Origin: Sodalis sp. dw_96
GTDB taxonomy: Bacteria; Pseudomonadota; Gammaproteobacteria; Enterobacterales; Enterobacteriaceae
Assembly (NCBI RefSeq): GCF_018449575.1
Contig: NZ_JAAVUT010000013.1
Span: forward strand, 60,618-124,617
DNA: 64,000 nucleotides
Direction of reading: 5' to 3'
The notes beneath the pieces were generated by a model, which was not told the DNA's origin, did not search any database, and saw nothing but the letters and a program-made list of their open reading frames with translations. Position 1 is the first letter of the stretch; every line of letters begins with the position of its first letter. The position numbers and the translations under genes are program-made. Positions 18,584 to 27,203 of the stretch are shown in pieces.

Positions 18584-19104
18584 GAGAATTACCTTGACGT
18601 AATTAAAAGAAATTTGCACCTTAATGTCGCTTATTATAATAATGGACGAGGATTATTACCTTCCTGTGATTGCCACTTGCCGATGGAAACTGGCAATTTA
18701 ATGAAGAGGCCAATCTCTTTATTTTCCTGCCGACTCATGACATTGCGCGGAGAGCAATGGCGTCAGGATGTTTCTATCTGATTTAATTATAAAAAATGAC
18801 CTGTCGGCCCGTCAATATCTCTGTTTTTAAAGCATTTCAAGGATTATTTGTGATTCATTTTTTCATTCATTCCGCCGGTAAAGCCTCTGCGAATATTCTC
18901 TTTAAATAAATCATATGATGAATTTGTGATTCAGATCACTCGTTTCTTACGCTGTTTGCCATTCTTGCAAGAAAAATGGCATTGTCAAGAAGGCCATATT
19001 CTGTAGAGCTTTTAATATAAATAGACTTCTGTAACCGCAGTTTTAATTTAGCTCTCTTTTATCTCTTACCGAAAGAGGTCCTATTTTTTAAAGGAATTCT
19101 TCAA
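18584..19104. promoter_or_regulatory. fucO-rhaT divergent regulatory region
   Basis: An AT-rich spacer of 521 bp without a gene. Besides the CRP site listed separately, it contains a perfect 12-bp palindrome TTCTTGCAAGAA (18962-18973) followed by ATGGCATTGTCAAGAAGGCCAT, a repeated-half-site layout that could be an AraC-family (RhaS/RhaR) operator. That assignment is a guess from position. No rhaS or rhaR gene is in the window. Confidence 0.5.
18925..18940. promoter_or_regulatory. CRP-cAMP binding site
   Basis: TGTGA-N6-TCACT matches the TGTGA-N6-TCACA consensus at 9 of 10 positions. It lies about 165 bp before rhaT and about 340 bp before fucO. Catabolite control of rhamnose genes by CRP is established in E. 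coli. Confidence 0.7.
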
Positions 19105-20139
19105 ATGGGTAGTTCAATTATTCTCGGCATTTTTTGGCATTTCGTGGGTGCCGCTTCTGCCGCCTGTTTTTATGCACCCTTCAAGCAGGTCCGGCGCTGG
19201 AGCTGGGAAACCATGTGGTCGCTGGGAGGGTTCTTCTCCTGGATAGTTTTGCCTTGGACGGTCAGCGCCATTCTGCTGCCGGATTTCTGGGGTTATTACA
19301 GTTCTTTCTCAATGTCCACGCTGCTGCCGGTGTTTCTGTTCGGCGCCATGTGGGGCATCGGTAATATCAATTATGGCCTGACCATGCGCTATCTCGGCAT
19401 GTCCATGGGTATCGGTATCGCCATCGGTATCACCCTGATAGTCGGCACCTTGATGACCCCCATCATTCAGGGTAAATTCGGCGCCCTGATCCATTCCAGC
19501 GGCGGCCAAATTACACTGCTGGGGGTTTTTGTCGCCTTGATAGGCGTCGGCATCGTCAGCTATGCCGGCATGATGAAGGAGCGGGCGCAGGGCATCAGCA
19601 CCCAGGAGTTCAACCTGAAGAAGGGGCTGGTGCTGGCGGTGATGTGCGGCATTTTTTCCGCCGGCATGTCCTTTGCCATGGATGCGGCCCTGCCCATGCA
19701 TGAAGCGGCGAAAAATGCCGGCATCAGCCCGCTGTATGTCGCCCTGCCGAGTTACGTGGTGATTATGGGCGGCGGCGCGATCGTCAATCTGGCTTTTTGC
19801 TTTTTCCGGCTGGCCACCAAACCCCAACTTTCGCTGAAGGCCGATTTATCCCTGGCTAAACCCTTGCTGCTTGCCAACGCCCTGTTCTCCATTCTCGGCG
19901 GCGTAATGTGGTATCTGCAATTCTTCTTTTACGCCTGGGGGCAGGCCAATATTCCGGTTCAATATCACTATGTCAGTTGGATGCTGCATATGAGCTTCTA
20001 TGTCCTGTGCGGCGGCATTGTGGGACTGGTGCTGAAAGAGTGGAGCGGTGTGGGCAAAAAACCGGTGCGCCGGTTATGCCTCGGTGCGCTGGTGATTATC
20101 CTGGCGGCCAATATTGTCGGTCTCGGTATCGCGTCCTGA
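19105..20139 (+). CDS. rhaT: L-rhamnose/proton symporter RhaT
   Basis: A 344-residue inner-membrane protein with ten hydrophobic helices. The RhaT family is recognised from the start ([30 protein letters not shown]), [30 protein letters not shown] and [16 protein letters not shown]. It imports L-rhamnose or L-lyxose with a proton. AAAGGA precedes the ATG. It is the first gene of rhaT-rhaB-rhaA; in E. coli rhaT is instead transcribed alone next to sodA and rhaR. Confidence 0.95.
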   Translation: MGSSIILGIFWHFVGAASAACFYAPFKQVRRWSWETMWSLGGFFSWIVLPWTVSAILLPDFWGYYSSFSMSTLLPVFLFGAMWGIGNINYGLTMRYLGMSMGIGIAIGITLIVGTLMTPIIQGKFGALIHSSGGQITLLGVFVALIGVGIVSYAGMMKERAQGISTQEFNLKKGLVLAVMCGIFSAGMSFAMDAALPMHEAAKNAGISPLYVALPSYVVIMGGGAIVNLAFCFFRLATKPQLSLKADLSLAKPLLLANALFSILGGVMWYLQFFFYAWGQANIPVQYHYVSWMLHMSFYVLCGGIVGLVLKEWSGVGKKPVRRLCLGALVIILAANIVGLGIAS

Positions 20140-20156
20140 GATAGGAGATAGCACTG

Positions 20157-21629
20157 ATGACTATACGTAACCTTGCCGCGGTGGATCTCGGCGCCTCAAG
20201 TGGAAGGGTGATGCTGGCAAGCTGGCAGCCCGAGACACATACCCTGGGCATCAAGGAAATACATCGGTTCGACAACGGCTTCAAACCGGTGGCCGGCCAT
20301 GACTGCTGGGATTTGGATGCGCTGGAACGGGAAATACTCACCGGCCTCACCCTGCTTGGCAATAACGTCTTCCCCCTGGACGGTATCGGCATCGATACCT
20401 GGGGAGTGGATTATGTCCTGCTGGATGAACAGGGCGCGCGGGTCGGTGAGGCGGTTTCCTATCGCGACCACCGCACCGATGGCGTGATGGCGAAGGTCAT
20501 CGCCGAATTGGGGCAAAAATCCCTTTATCGGCATACCGGCATCCAGTTTTTACCCTTTAACACCCTCTATCAGTTAAAAGCCCTGTGCGCCCAGCAACCG
20601 GAGATTATCCCCCGGGTGGCGCATTTTCTGATGATCCCGGATTATTTCACCTATCGCCTGACCGGCAAGATGAACCGGGAGTATACCAACGCCAGTACCA
20701 CCCAGATGCTTAATCTGCAAAACGGCGATTGGGATCAGGGACTGCTCGACTACCTCGGCATTCCGCGTCGCTGGTTCGGCACGCCGCGCTTACCCGGCAA
20801 TACGGTGGGGGAATGGACAGGTCCTTCCGGGCGTGGGGTGCCGGTGATCGCCGTGGCCAGCCACGACACCGCCAGCGCGGTGGTGGCCTCGCCGCTGAAG
20901 GATCGGCATAGCGCCTATCTGAGTTCCGGCACCTGGTCGCTGATGGGATTTGAAAGCGATGTTCCCTATAACAGCGAACAGGCGCGGGCCGCCAATATCA
21001 CCAATGAGGGCGGGGTCAGCGGCACTTACCGGGTATTGAAAAATATCATGGGTCTCTGGCTGCTCCAGCGCATTTGCCGAGAGCAAAACATTACCGATTT
21101 GCCGGCGTTGATTGCCCGGGCGGCCGGGGAACCTCCTTTTGCCAGTCTGATCAATCCCAACGACGATGGATTCCTGAATCCACCGTCCATGGTGGAAGCC
21201 ATTCGCACCGCATGCCGGGAAACCGGCCAGCCGGTTCCGCAAACCGACGCGGCGCTGGCCCGTACCGTCCTGGACAGCCTGGCATTGTGTTACCGCCGGG
21301 TCCTACAGGAATTAAGCCAGCTGCGCGGCGCCAAGCTCAATCATCTCTATATCGTCGGCGGCGGCTGCCAAAACCAATTACTCGATCAGCTCTGCGCGGA
21401 TATTTGCCAGATTCCGGTCACTGCCGGCCCGGTGGAAGCCACCACGCTGGGTAATGTCGGCTGCCAACTCATGACGTTGGGGGACGTGCCCGATCTCGCC
21501 TGCTGGCGCCGCATTGTGGAACGCAGCTTCCCGCCGCGTCATTTTTCACCCCGTCGGGTTCCCGAGCTTGCCGCTATTTGGCAACGGTTTAAGGAAATCT
21601 GTCATTTTCAACAGGAAACAGCAAAATGA
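20157..21629 (+). CDS. rhaB: Rhamnulokinase RhaB
   Basis: A 490-residue FGGY-family kinase phosphorylating L-rhamnulose at O1. It has the N-terminal phosphate loop [13 protein letters not shown], catalytic Asp in [32 protein letters not shown] and the C-terminal FGGY-like [20 protein letters not shown]. Length matches E. coli RhaB (489). AGGAG precedes the ATG, 17 bp after rhaT. Its last codon overlaps the rhaA start (ATGA). Confidence 0.95.
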   Translation: MTIRNLAAVDLGASSGRVMLASWQPETHTLGIKEIHRFDNGFKPVAGHDCWDLDALEREILTGLTLLGNNVFPLDGIGIDTWGVDYVLLDEQGARVGEAVSYRDHRTDGVMAKVIAELGQKSLYRHTGIQFLPFNTLYQLKALCAQQPEIIPRVAHFLMIPDYFTYRLTGKMNREYTNASTTQMLNLQNGDWDQGLLDYLGIPRRWFGTPRLPGNTVGEWTGPSGRGVPVIAVASHDTASAVVASPLKDRHSAYLSSGTWSLMGFESDVPYNSEQARAANITNEGGVSGTYRVLKNIMGLWLLQRICREQNITDLPALIARAAGEPPFASLINPNDDGFLNPPSMVEAIRTACRETGQPVPQTDAALARTVLDSLALCYRRVLQELSQLRGAKLNHLYIVGGGCQNQLLDQLCADICQIPVTAGPVEATTLGNVGCQLMTLGDVPDLACWRRIVERSFPPRHFSPRRVPELAAIWQRFKEICHFQQETAK

Positions 21630-22897
21630 ATAACTCTCCCGAACAAGCCTGGCTGCTGGCGAAACAGCGTTTTTCCGATGTGAATGTCGATGCCGAGGCG
21701 GCATTAAAATTCCTGGATACCCTGCCGGTTTCTATGCACTGCTGGCAAGGAGACGACGTCACGGGCTTTGAAAATCCGGAAGGTTCGCTTACCGGCGGCA
21801 TTCAAGCCACCGGCAACTATCCGGGCAAGGCGCGCAACGCCGCCGAGCTGCGGGCGGATCTGGAACAGGCTTTCAAACTGATCCCGGGGCCTAAACGCCT
21901 CAACCTGCATGCCATCTATCTTGAAGCCGAAGGCAAGGTTGAACGTAACGAAATCGAACCGAAACACTTCAGCGGCTGGGTTGAATGGGCGCGTCGGAAT
22001 CAGCTCGGACTGGATTTCAATCCCACCTGTTTTTCCCATCCCCTCAGCGCCGACGGCTTTACCCTGTCTAATGCCGATAAAGGCATTCGTCAGTTCTGGA
22101 TCGAGCATTGCCAGGCCAGTCGCCGAATTTCGGCCTATTTCGGCCGTGAGCTGGGCACCGCTTCCGTGATGAATATCTGGGTACCGGACGGCATGAAGGA
22201 TATGACCATAGACCGGCTGGCGCCGCGCCAGCGGCTGCTGGAGTCGCTGGATGCCGTCATCGCGGAAAAAATCGACGCCAAATACCATATCGATGCGGTG
22301 GAGAGCAAACTCTTCGGCATCGGCGCCGAAAGCTATACCGTGGGTTCCAGTGAGTTCTTCCTGGGATACGCCACCAGCCGCGGCACCGCCTTATGCCTTG
22401 ACGCCGGACATTTCCATCCCACCGAGGTCATTTCCGACAAGATTACCAGCGCCATGCTGTTTGTCCCCCGTCTGCTGCTGCATGTCAGCCGTCCGGTACG
22501 CTGGGACAGCGATCACGTCGTGCTGCTGGACGACGAAACCCAGGCCATCGCCAATGAAATCGTGCGCAACAAGTTTTTTGATCGGGTGCATATCGGCCTG
22601 GATTTCTTTGATGCGTCCATTAACCGCATCGCCGCCTGGGTCATCGGTACCCGCAATATGAAAAAAGCGCTGCTGCGCGCCCTGCTGGAACCCACCGAAC
22701 AGTTGCGCCAGCTGGAACAACAGGGAGACTATACCGCCCGCCTGGCCCTGCTGGAGGAGCAGAAATCCCTGCCGTGGCCAGCGGTGTGGGATCGTTATTG
22801 CCAGTGGCATGACACGCCGGTGGGCGGCGACTGGCTGTCGGCGGTACGTCGATATGAAACGTCTGTGCTGCCGCGCCGTGGGGGGAATAACGCATAG
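21626..22897 (+). CDS. rhaA: L-rhamnose isomerase RhaA
   Basis: A 423-residue enzyme (E. coli 419) that converts L-rhamnose to L-rhamnulose with Mn2+. Family motifs include [25 protein letters not shown], the metal-binding region [11 protein letters not shown] and [16 protein letters not shown], and [13 protein letters not shown]. It overlaps rhaB by 4 bp, showing translational coupling. The usual next gene, rhaD (rhamnulose-1-phosphate aldolase), does not follow; a hairpin and an unrelated AT-rich gene do. Confidence 0.96.
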   Translation: MNNSPEQAWLLAKQRFSDVNVDAEAALKFLDTLPVSMHCWQGDDVTGFENPEGSLTGGIQATGNYPGKARNAAELRADLEQAFKLIPGPKRLNLHAIYLEAEGKVERNEIEPKHFSGWVEWARRNQLGLDFNPTCFSHPLSADGFTLSNADKGIRQFWIEHCQASRRISAYFGRELGTASVMNIWVPDGMKDMTIDRLAPRQRLLESLDAVIAEKIDAKYHIDAVESKLFGIGAESYTVGSSEFFLGYATSRGTALCLDAGHFHPTEVISDKITSAMLFVPRLLLHVSRPVRWDSDHVVLLDDETQAIANEIVRNKFFDRVHIGLDFFDASINRIAAWVIGTRNMKKALLRALLEPTEQLRQLEQQGDYTARLALLEEQKSLPWPAVWDRYCQWHDTPVGGDWLSAVRRYETSVLPRRGGNNA

Positions 22898-22921
22898 CGC
22901 GTTATAAAATCTTGGCATTTC

Positions 22922-22952
22922 CCGTTCCGTTGGCCTGTTGCCGGCGGAACGG
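22922..22952 (+). terminator. Hairpin ending the rhaTBA operon
   Basis: CCGTTCCG and CGGAACGG form a perfect 8-bp stem, with a further GGC/GCC pairing inside. It starts 25 bases after the rhaA stop and lacks a long U-tract. Confidence 0.5.
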
Positions 22953-23160
22953 AGCCTGGTTACCGCCAACACCTGCCATCTATATCTTCATTCGTATCAG
23001 TCCGATTTCAACCAAATAGGTAAGTCCCGCCGTTTTATGGATTTGAGTGATAATGGCCGCTATGATGAAGCCGGATGTTTTATTCTTGAGTTTATTTATT
23101 TCAAATAAATACACATAGATTCGATTAATATCTTACTGCATCATTGGCGGGGCTTATACT

Positions 23161-24012
23161 ATGGACAATGTGAATGGTTATAATGTTTTATGTAATATAC
23201 AGCTTATTCCACGCAATACTGAAACTAATAATGAAATTATAATGAAAATTTTAAAAAATATTTCAAATAGATATTTTCAGCTTTGCAATAAAGATAAAGC
23301 TTATAATTTCTACGAAATTGATGAGATGTTGCTTAAAATACAGAACGGGGATAAAACCGATAATAAAAATCCCCAAGAGATTCAAGAGATTTGCGAAGTG
23401 TTAAGTCAAAAAGAAAAAGATGCTTTTGATATTTTAAAATATTACAAAACTCTGGCGGAAAAAACTTCCGCCAGCGAAGGTTTTCCCTGGAACGGCCGGA
23501 TAATTGATTACTCCACTTTACGGCAAAGCCTGGCGGAAGAAATCGTTGTTAAAGAAGTGAGGGTCAAGGTTTTTGATCAGCTTGGTGAATTATTCTTCTG
23601 CGCCATATTATCTGATGATGACAAAGCCACTATTTATCGGTCCTGCATGCGGTTTCTTGAGGCCCTGACGCTTTGCCTATACTCGGACAAGGTCTTTGCC
23701 GCCAGGGCCTGTGTGGAGGAGCTTGGAAGAATGTTTGAATTTGATGTTGATAATTTGCCGGAGCTCACGGATGTTTGCAATGGCGCATGCCTGCGCAAGG
23801 TCTTGCTGCCTTTTTTGGAACAGGGCTATGGAATTATTTTCCGAAAAACTTATTGTCTGGTGGAGGACGAAATCAGATATTTGCTTACTCTCAAAGGCGC
23901 TTTTGCCGAAATTGCCAAAGTGGTGGAACAACATTACGGCAGTCTCGACCAAGTTAAAGAGCATGGCATTCATGTCCCCGACTGTTTTTTCAGCTATGAT
24001 CTGCTGGATTAA
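23161..24012 (+). CDS. Hypothetical protein, unknown family
   Basis: An unrecognised protein of 283 residues, hydrophilic and mainly helical, with no signal peptide or membrane span. The first third (to about 23460) is very AT-rich, with Asn, Lys and Ile dominating; the rest is near genome average, so the gene may be chimeric or recently acquired. The last 150 residues look like a globular helical domain with six or more Cys (GACLRKVLLPFLEQGYGIIF, FRKTYCLVEDEIRYLL). GGCGGGG is about nine bases before the ATG. An internal ATG at 23242 would drop the first 27 residues. Composition resembles secreted effectors or accessory genes, but no motif proves this. Confidence 0.6.
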   Translation: MDNVNGYNVLCNIQLIPRNTETNNEIIMKILKNISNRYFQLCNKDKAYNFYEIDEMLLKIQNGDKTDNKNPQEIQEICEVLSQKEKDAFDILKYYKTLAEKTSASEGFPWNGRIIDYSTLRQSLAEEIVVKEVRVKVFDQLGELFFCAILSDDDKATIYRSCMRFLEALTLCLYSDKVFAARACVEELGRMFEFDVDNLPELTDVCNGACLRKVLLPFLEQGYGIIFRKTYCLVEDEIRYLLTLKGAFAEIAKVVEQHYGSLDQVKEHGIHVPDCFFSYDLLD

Positions 24013-24044
24013 CAGGCGGGAGCATACGACAAGCCGCCGGCCTG

Positions 24045-24722
24045 TCAGGATTTGATATAGCGCAGCCATACGCCGTCATGGTCGGTTTTTTCCACCGAGG
24101 CAAGCTTCATATAGGCGGGTTGTTGCCAGGCGTCCACCGGGATATCGAACGAGGCGGCATGGCCGGTACGGCCGTCCACGATGGGAACAATCAGCACGCT
24201 GACTTCGTCCACCAGTCCGGCGTTGACAAACGCGCCGCAGACGTGGCCGCCGCCCTCGACAATCAGCCTTTTCACACCCAGCTCCCGGGCCAGGGTTTCC
24301 ACCACCGCCGTCAAATCAAGCTCGGTCTCGCCGCCGAACAGGTACGACACACCGATGGATTGAAGGTAGGCCAGGTAATCATCGCTTACCTGTTCCGTAA
24401 GAACCTCGATAACATGGGAATTAAGGGCGGTATTGCGTTGCCAGCCCACCCGTCCCTTGGGATCGATGGAAATGGCGTATTGATCGGCGTCGCGCACGGC
24501 GAAAACGTCGGTGCGGGGCAGCGGCGCTTTTGCCAGTCCTTTTGGATAATCGATACTGTGGGCCACTTCCTGCATGGTCACCCGGCCGCAAATCCAGCCG
24601 TCGGCCTTAAAGCTGGCGGCGGTGGATTCATAAAGATCGCCGGTGTATTTCAAGTTCCAGCCATCGGTAAGGCTGCGGCCGTCGATGGCCGACAGCATAT
24701 GGCATATGATATAAGGCTTCAT
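24045..24722 (-). CDS. RibD C-terminal / dihydrofolate-reductase-like family protein
   Basis: A 225-residue NADPH-dependent reductase domain as found at the C-terminus of RibD. Features are IICHMLSAIDGRS, WICGRVTMQEVAHS, YLAYLQSIGVSYLFGGETELDLTAVVETLARELGVKRLIVEGGGHVCGAFVNAGLVDEVSVLIVPIVDG. The EGGG and LVDE segments form the nucleotide site. No deaminase domain is present, so it is not a complete riboflavin enzyme; stand-alone members have mostly unknown substrates. Its ATG overlaps the stop of an upstream 59-residue gene (ATGA), so the two are translated together. Confidence 0.85.
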   Translation of the reverse strand: MKPYIICHMLSAIDGRSLTDGWNLKYTGDLYESTAASFKADGWICGRVTMQEVAHSIDYPKGLAKAPLPRTDVFAVRDADQYAISIDPKGRVGWQRNTALNSHVIEVLTEQVSDDYLAYLQSIGVSYLFGGETELDLTAVVETLARELGVKRLIVEGGGHVCGAFVNAGLVDEVSVLIVPIVDGRTGHAASFDIPVDAWQQPAYMKLASVEKTDHDGVWLRYIKS

Positions 24723-24898
24723 TTTTTATACCCTTCATCTTTCCAATTGCGACTCATAACAGCCTGTGCTTGCTTTTTAAGGGCGGCGATGTCACGTAAT
24801 GTCAACACACTATTACCGCTACGCTCGCCGCTCTCGATAGCCTGACGCAACGCTTTGATGTGATACTCTTTGAATGTCGCGCTGGTTGTTCCTGCCAT
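24719..24898 (-). CDS. 59-residue ParD-like antitoxin fragment or homologue
   Basis: The translation starts MAGTTSATFKEYHIKALRQAIESGERSG and ends in MSRNWKDEGYKK. The stretch ALRQAIESGERSG resembles the C-terminal part of ParD/CopG-type antitoxins (ALRQALIEGEKSG), but the ribbon-helix-helix N-terminus is missing and no ParE toxin follows. AAGAG precedes the ATG at 24898. The stop overlaps the start of the RibD-like gene, so it may serve now mainly as a leader for that gene. The family call is tentative. Confidence 0.5.
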   Translation of the reverse strand: MAGTTSATFKEYHIKALRQAIESGERSGNSVLTLRDIAALKKQAQAVMSRNWKDEGYKK

Positions 24899-24981
24899 GA
24901 GTCACTCTTGTGTTAATTATTATCAGATTTAAAACGAGATAATGTTTATACGACGCAGTACAAATTACCAACCCACTGAAA

Positions 24982-25122
24982 TCATTCCGGATAAAACGCC
25001 GCGATCGACTCAATTTCCGCCAGCAGATTTTTGGTATCCAGCTCAGCGAGACGGCCTGAACGCAATAAATCTGCCTGTTCCTGAGTCCACCCATATAATT
25101 CGCTGTCATAACGGGTTGTCAT
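24982..25122 (-). pseudogene. Truncated DUF29 protein
   Basis: The 46-residue product MTTRYDSELYGWTQEQADLL... followed by RSGRLAELDTKNLLAEIES is a clear match to the N-terminus of DUF29 proteins, which normally run to about 140 residues. Here a stop follows after IAAFYPE. GGGGAG is well placed before the ATG at 25122, so a short peptide may still be made. It sits in a minus-strand string of small genes downstream of the C4-like leader and is probably a decayed accessory gene. Confidence 0.6.
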
Positions 25123-25139
25123 AGTTACTCCCCTGAATT

Positions 25140-25164
25140 TCAGGTTATCCTGCGGATAACCTGA
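25140..25164. repeat. Perfect 11-bp inverted repeat
   Basis: TCAGGTTATCC and GGATAACCTGA are separated by TGC, immediately upstream of the ribosome binding site of the DUF29 remnant. It could be a terminator of the preceding minus-strand gene or an operator; no U-tract is present. Confidence 0.5.
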
Positions 25165-25240
25165 GTTTGTCAGAGAAAAACTCGCCAGTCAAAACCGGCG
25201 CATCGTTGTTAAATTAATCGATATTCCGGTGGTCCAATGA

Positions 25241-25429
25241 TTAATGCAGAACCACCGAATCTTCGACGATCTCCCCATCCAAGGTTCGGTCCAACAGATC
25301 CAGCCGTTCACTTAGGATATACAGCAGCAGTTCTTTGACCACCGGATGTGGTATTTCAACGGCGGCATAGGCCAGCGCACGGCAATGATCGACGATTTCT
25401 TCTACATTGAGAGGTGCGAAATCATACAT
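25241..25429 (-). CDS. Small hypothetical protein, 62 residues
   Basis: An acidic, helical 62-residue protein beginning MYDFAPLNVEEIVDHCRALA and ending EDSVVLH. I do not recognise a family. GGGGG precedes the ATG by about eight bases. It is the first gene after the C4/Ash-type leader, which in P4/P1-like elements controls small phage genes, so it may belong to a prophage or satellite remnant. A hairpin (ATTCCGGTGGT / ACCACCGAAT, 25223-25260) overlaps its 3' end. Confidence 0.55.
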   Translation of the reverse strand: MYDFAPLNVEEIVDHCRALAYAAVEIPHPVVKELLLYILSERLDLLDRTLDGEIVEDSVVLH

Positions 25430-25474
25430 GATTCACCCCCGAGATAAGGTGAGTGTGCCGCGAACGAGTAGGGA

Positions 25475-25715
25475 TAAAAAAAGTAGCCATAGACAGCCCC
25501 TATAGTGATGGAGAGTCAGCTACCACCAGAGACGCTAACCTCAGGGGTGGTAGCCCAGACGGAGTTAGCGTTACCGGTCACTATAGCCGGCGCTTCTTGC
25601 GAAGCCCCCGCCTGGGCCACCATTGCAGGTATGCGCAGACACGACTTGATTGTACTGCATTATCAAGATTAGTGATGGCCGGAACGCTAATTCCGGCTGC
25701 GGATTTTGCCGCAGC
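25475..25715 (-). ncRNA. C4/CI-type antisense immunity RNA leader (prophage or satellite remnant)
   Basis: On the minus strand this region has the layout of P4 CI / P1 C4 antisense loci. Several inverted repeats interleave: CTATAGTGA (25500-25508) with TCACTATAG (25578-25586); GCTACCACC (25519-25527) with GGTGGTAGC (25546-25554); ACGCTAAC (25532-25539) with GTTAGCGT (25564-25571). Two more hairpins lie upstream (GCCGGAA/TTCCGGC at 25678-25697 and GCTGCGG/CCGCAGC at 25696-25715). Minus-strand transcription ends in a run of seven T (25475-25481), as expected for a premature terminator. The family assignment is by pattern memory and needs an Rfam search. Confidence 0.55.
25516..25623 (-). CDS. 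Ash-like leader peptide within the C4-type region
   Basis: A 35-codon frame starting MVAQAGASQEAPAIV and ending WATTPEVSVSGGS. It resembles the short Ash/Icd-type frames that run through C4 antisense loci in enterobacterial prophages (typically MVGRAGQ...WATTP-like). No good ribosome binding site precedes the ATG, so translation is uncertain and the RNA may be the functional product. Confidence 0.4.
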   Translation of the reverse strand: MVAQAGASQEAPAIVTGNANSVWATTPEVSVSGGS

Positions 25716-25967
25716 GGATGGACTATACCTTAGCCATTTCATTCAAAGCAACCCCTGGAATAACAAGAATAAATCAGGAAAGTTAATTCACAACCCGCCT
25801 CGCAATTCTCTACATAGGCCTTTGTGAAAGAGGCAGATGAAATGCAATATAGGCCAACCCATAAAAATGCTGCTTTTGAGCTGAACACAGCATCAAATCA
25901 GTAAGCGCGTCCAAACGTTATGGGCGCGCTCACTTAGCCATTATACAACCAGCGTTTCTATAGGGGA
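25716..25967. other. Intergenic stretch, no gene seen
   Basis: It lies upstream of the C4-type leader and downstream of the aldo/keto reductase stop on the minus strand. It should hold the promoter of the leader. I see no open frame or repeat worth naming. Confidence 0.4.
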
Positions 25968-27053
25968 TTAATACCGCTGTTCATCGTTCTCCGGAGACAG
26001 CGGGAAAGCCTCGGCCGGGCGGCCGTTCACCGTGGTGCCGCCCTGGAAAACGGTGGGCGCGACACCGTTGATCCAGTCTATGAAGGTCTCCGGCGGCGCC
26101 GAAAGCCGGGAAAGCTCAGCGACTTCCTCATCGCTCAGCCGTACCTCCAGCGCGGACAGATTGGCTTCCAGCTGATCCAACCGGCGAGCGCCGATAATGG
26201 ATGCGGCAACACCCGGGCGCGACTGTACCCAGGCCAGGGCAACCGCAGCCGGCGTGGCGCCGTGCGCGGCGGCAATGGCGATTAACGCATCGATAATGGC
26301 GTATTCACGATCGCCCAGCGTGTCGGCTTTGCTGTCGCTGCGGCCTCCCTGGGCGACGGAACGGTTATCACGCCGGTATTTGCCGGCCAAGATTCCCCCC
26401 GCCAGCGGCGACCAGGGTATTACTCCCAGCCCCAGCTCAAGGGCCATGGGAATCAGTTCATCTTCCACAGTCCGCTGCAACAATGAGTATTCAATCTGCA
26501 ACGCAATCAGCGGGGACCAGCCGCGAAACTGGGCCAGGGTTTGCGCCTGGGCCACTTTCCAGGCCGGGGTGTCGGAAAAACCGATGTAGCGCACTTTGCC
26601 GCTGGCTACCAGGCTATCCATGGCGCGCATGGTTTCCTCAATCGGCGTAAAGGCATCCCAGGCGTGCTGCCAGTAAAGATCGATATACTCAGTGTTCAAG
26701 CGGCGCAACGACTGTTCGCATGAGGCAATGATGGTTTTTGCGCTGCATCCGCCGCCGTTGGGATCGCCCCGATACATATTGCCGGAAAATTTGGTGGCCA
26801 GCACCACCCGATCGCGCCGGCTGCCGTCGCGGGCGAAGAAATCGCCGATGATTTTCTCTGAATGGCCTTTGGTGTACATATTGGCGGTATCGATAAAGTT
26901 GCCGCCGCGCTCAAGAAATTTTGCCAGAATGGCCTCGGATTCGTTAACCGAGGATCCCCAGCCCCAATCTTCGCCAAAGGTCATGGTGCCGAGGCAAAGG
27001 GGGCTGATTCGCAGGCCGGAGCGGCCAAGTGTAAGATAAGCGTCGAGAGACAT
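25968..27053 (-). CDS. Aldo/keto reductase
   Basis: A 361-residue NADPH-dependent oxidoreductase with the AKR barrel. The catalytic tetrad is visible as D (NFIDTANMY), Y (same motif), K (VVLATKFSG) and H (DLYWQHAWD). The C-terminal cofactor segment is AASIIGARRLDQLEANL. Similar to YajO/Tas-like or IolS-like members; substrate unknown. AGGAG precedes the ATG. It is 150 bp downstream of the histidine kinase gene on the same strand and could be read through from it. Confidence 0.9.
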   Translation of the reverse strand: MSLDAYLTLGRSGLRISPLCLGTMTFGEDWGWGSSVNESEAILAKFLERGGNFIDTANMYTKGHSEKIIGDFFARDGSRRDRVVLATKFSGNMYRGDPNGGGCSAKTIIASCEQSLRRLNTEYIDLYWQHAWDAFTPIEETMRAMDSLVASGKVRYIGFSDTPAWKVAQAQTLAQFRGWSPLIALQIEYSLLQRTVEDELIPMALELGLGVIPWSPLAGGILAGKYRRDNRSVAQGGRSDSKADTLGDREYAIIDALIAIAAAHGATPAAVALAWVQSRPGVAASIIGARRLDQLEANLSALEVRLSDEEVAELSRLSAPPETFIDWINGVAPTVFQGGTTVNGRPAEAFPLSPENDEQRY

Positions 27054-27203
27054 AAAAGGCTCCTGTTATGCATGGGGTGCACTGATGCACGCTTGTTCAG
27101 GATTGAATCATCCCTTTTATGCCGGCGGCATACCATGCCTAATCGTCCGTTTTTCATGCGCGATCGTGCGGAATCGACATCTCTTTGAGCGAATGCAAGG
27201 CGG

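Noticed and set aside
25453..25827. 124-codon plus-strand frame over the C4-like region
   Set aside because: The inverted repeats and the Ash-like frame point to the minus strand, and this frame has no ribosome binding site.
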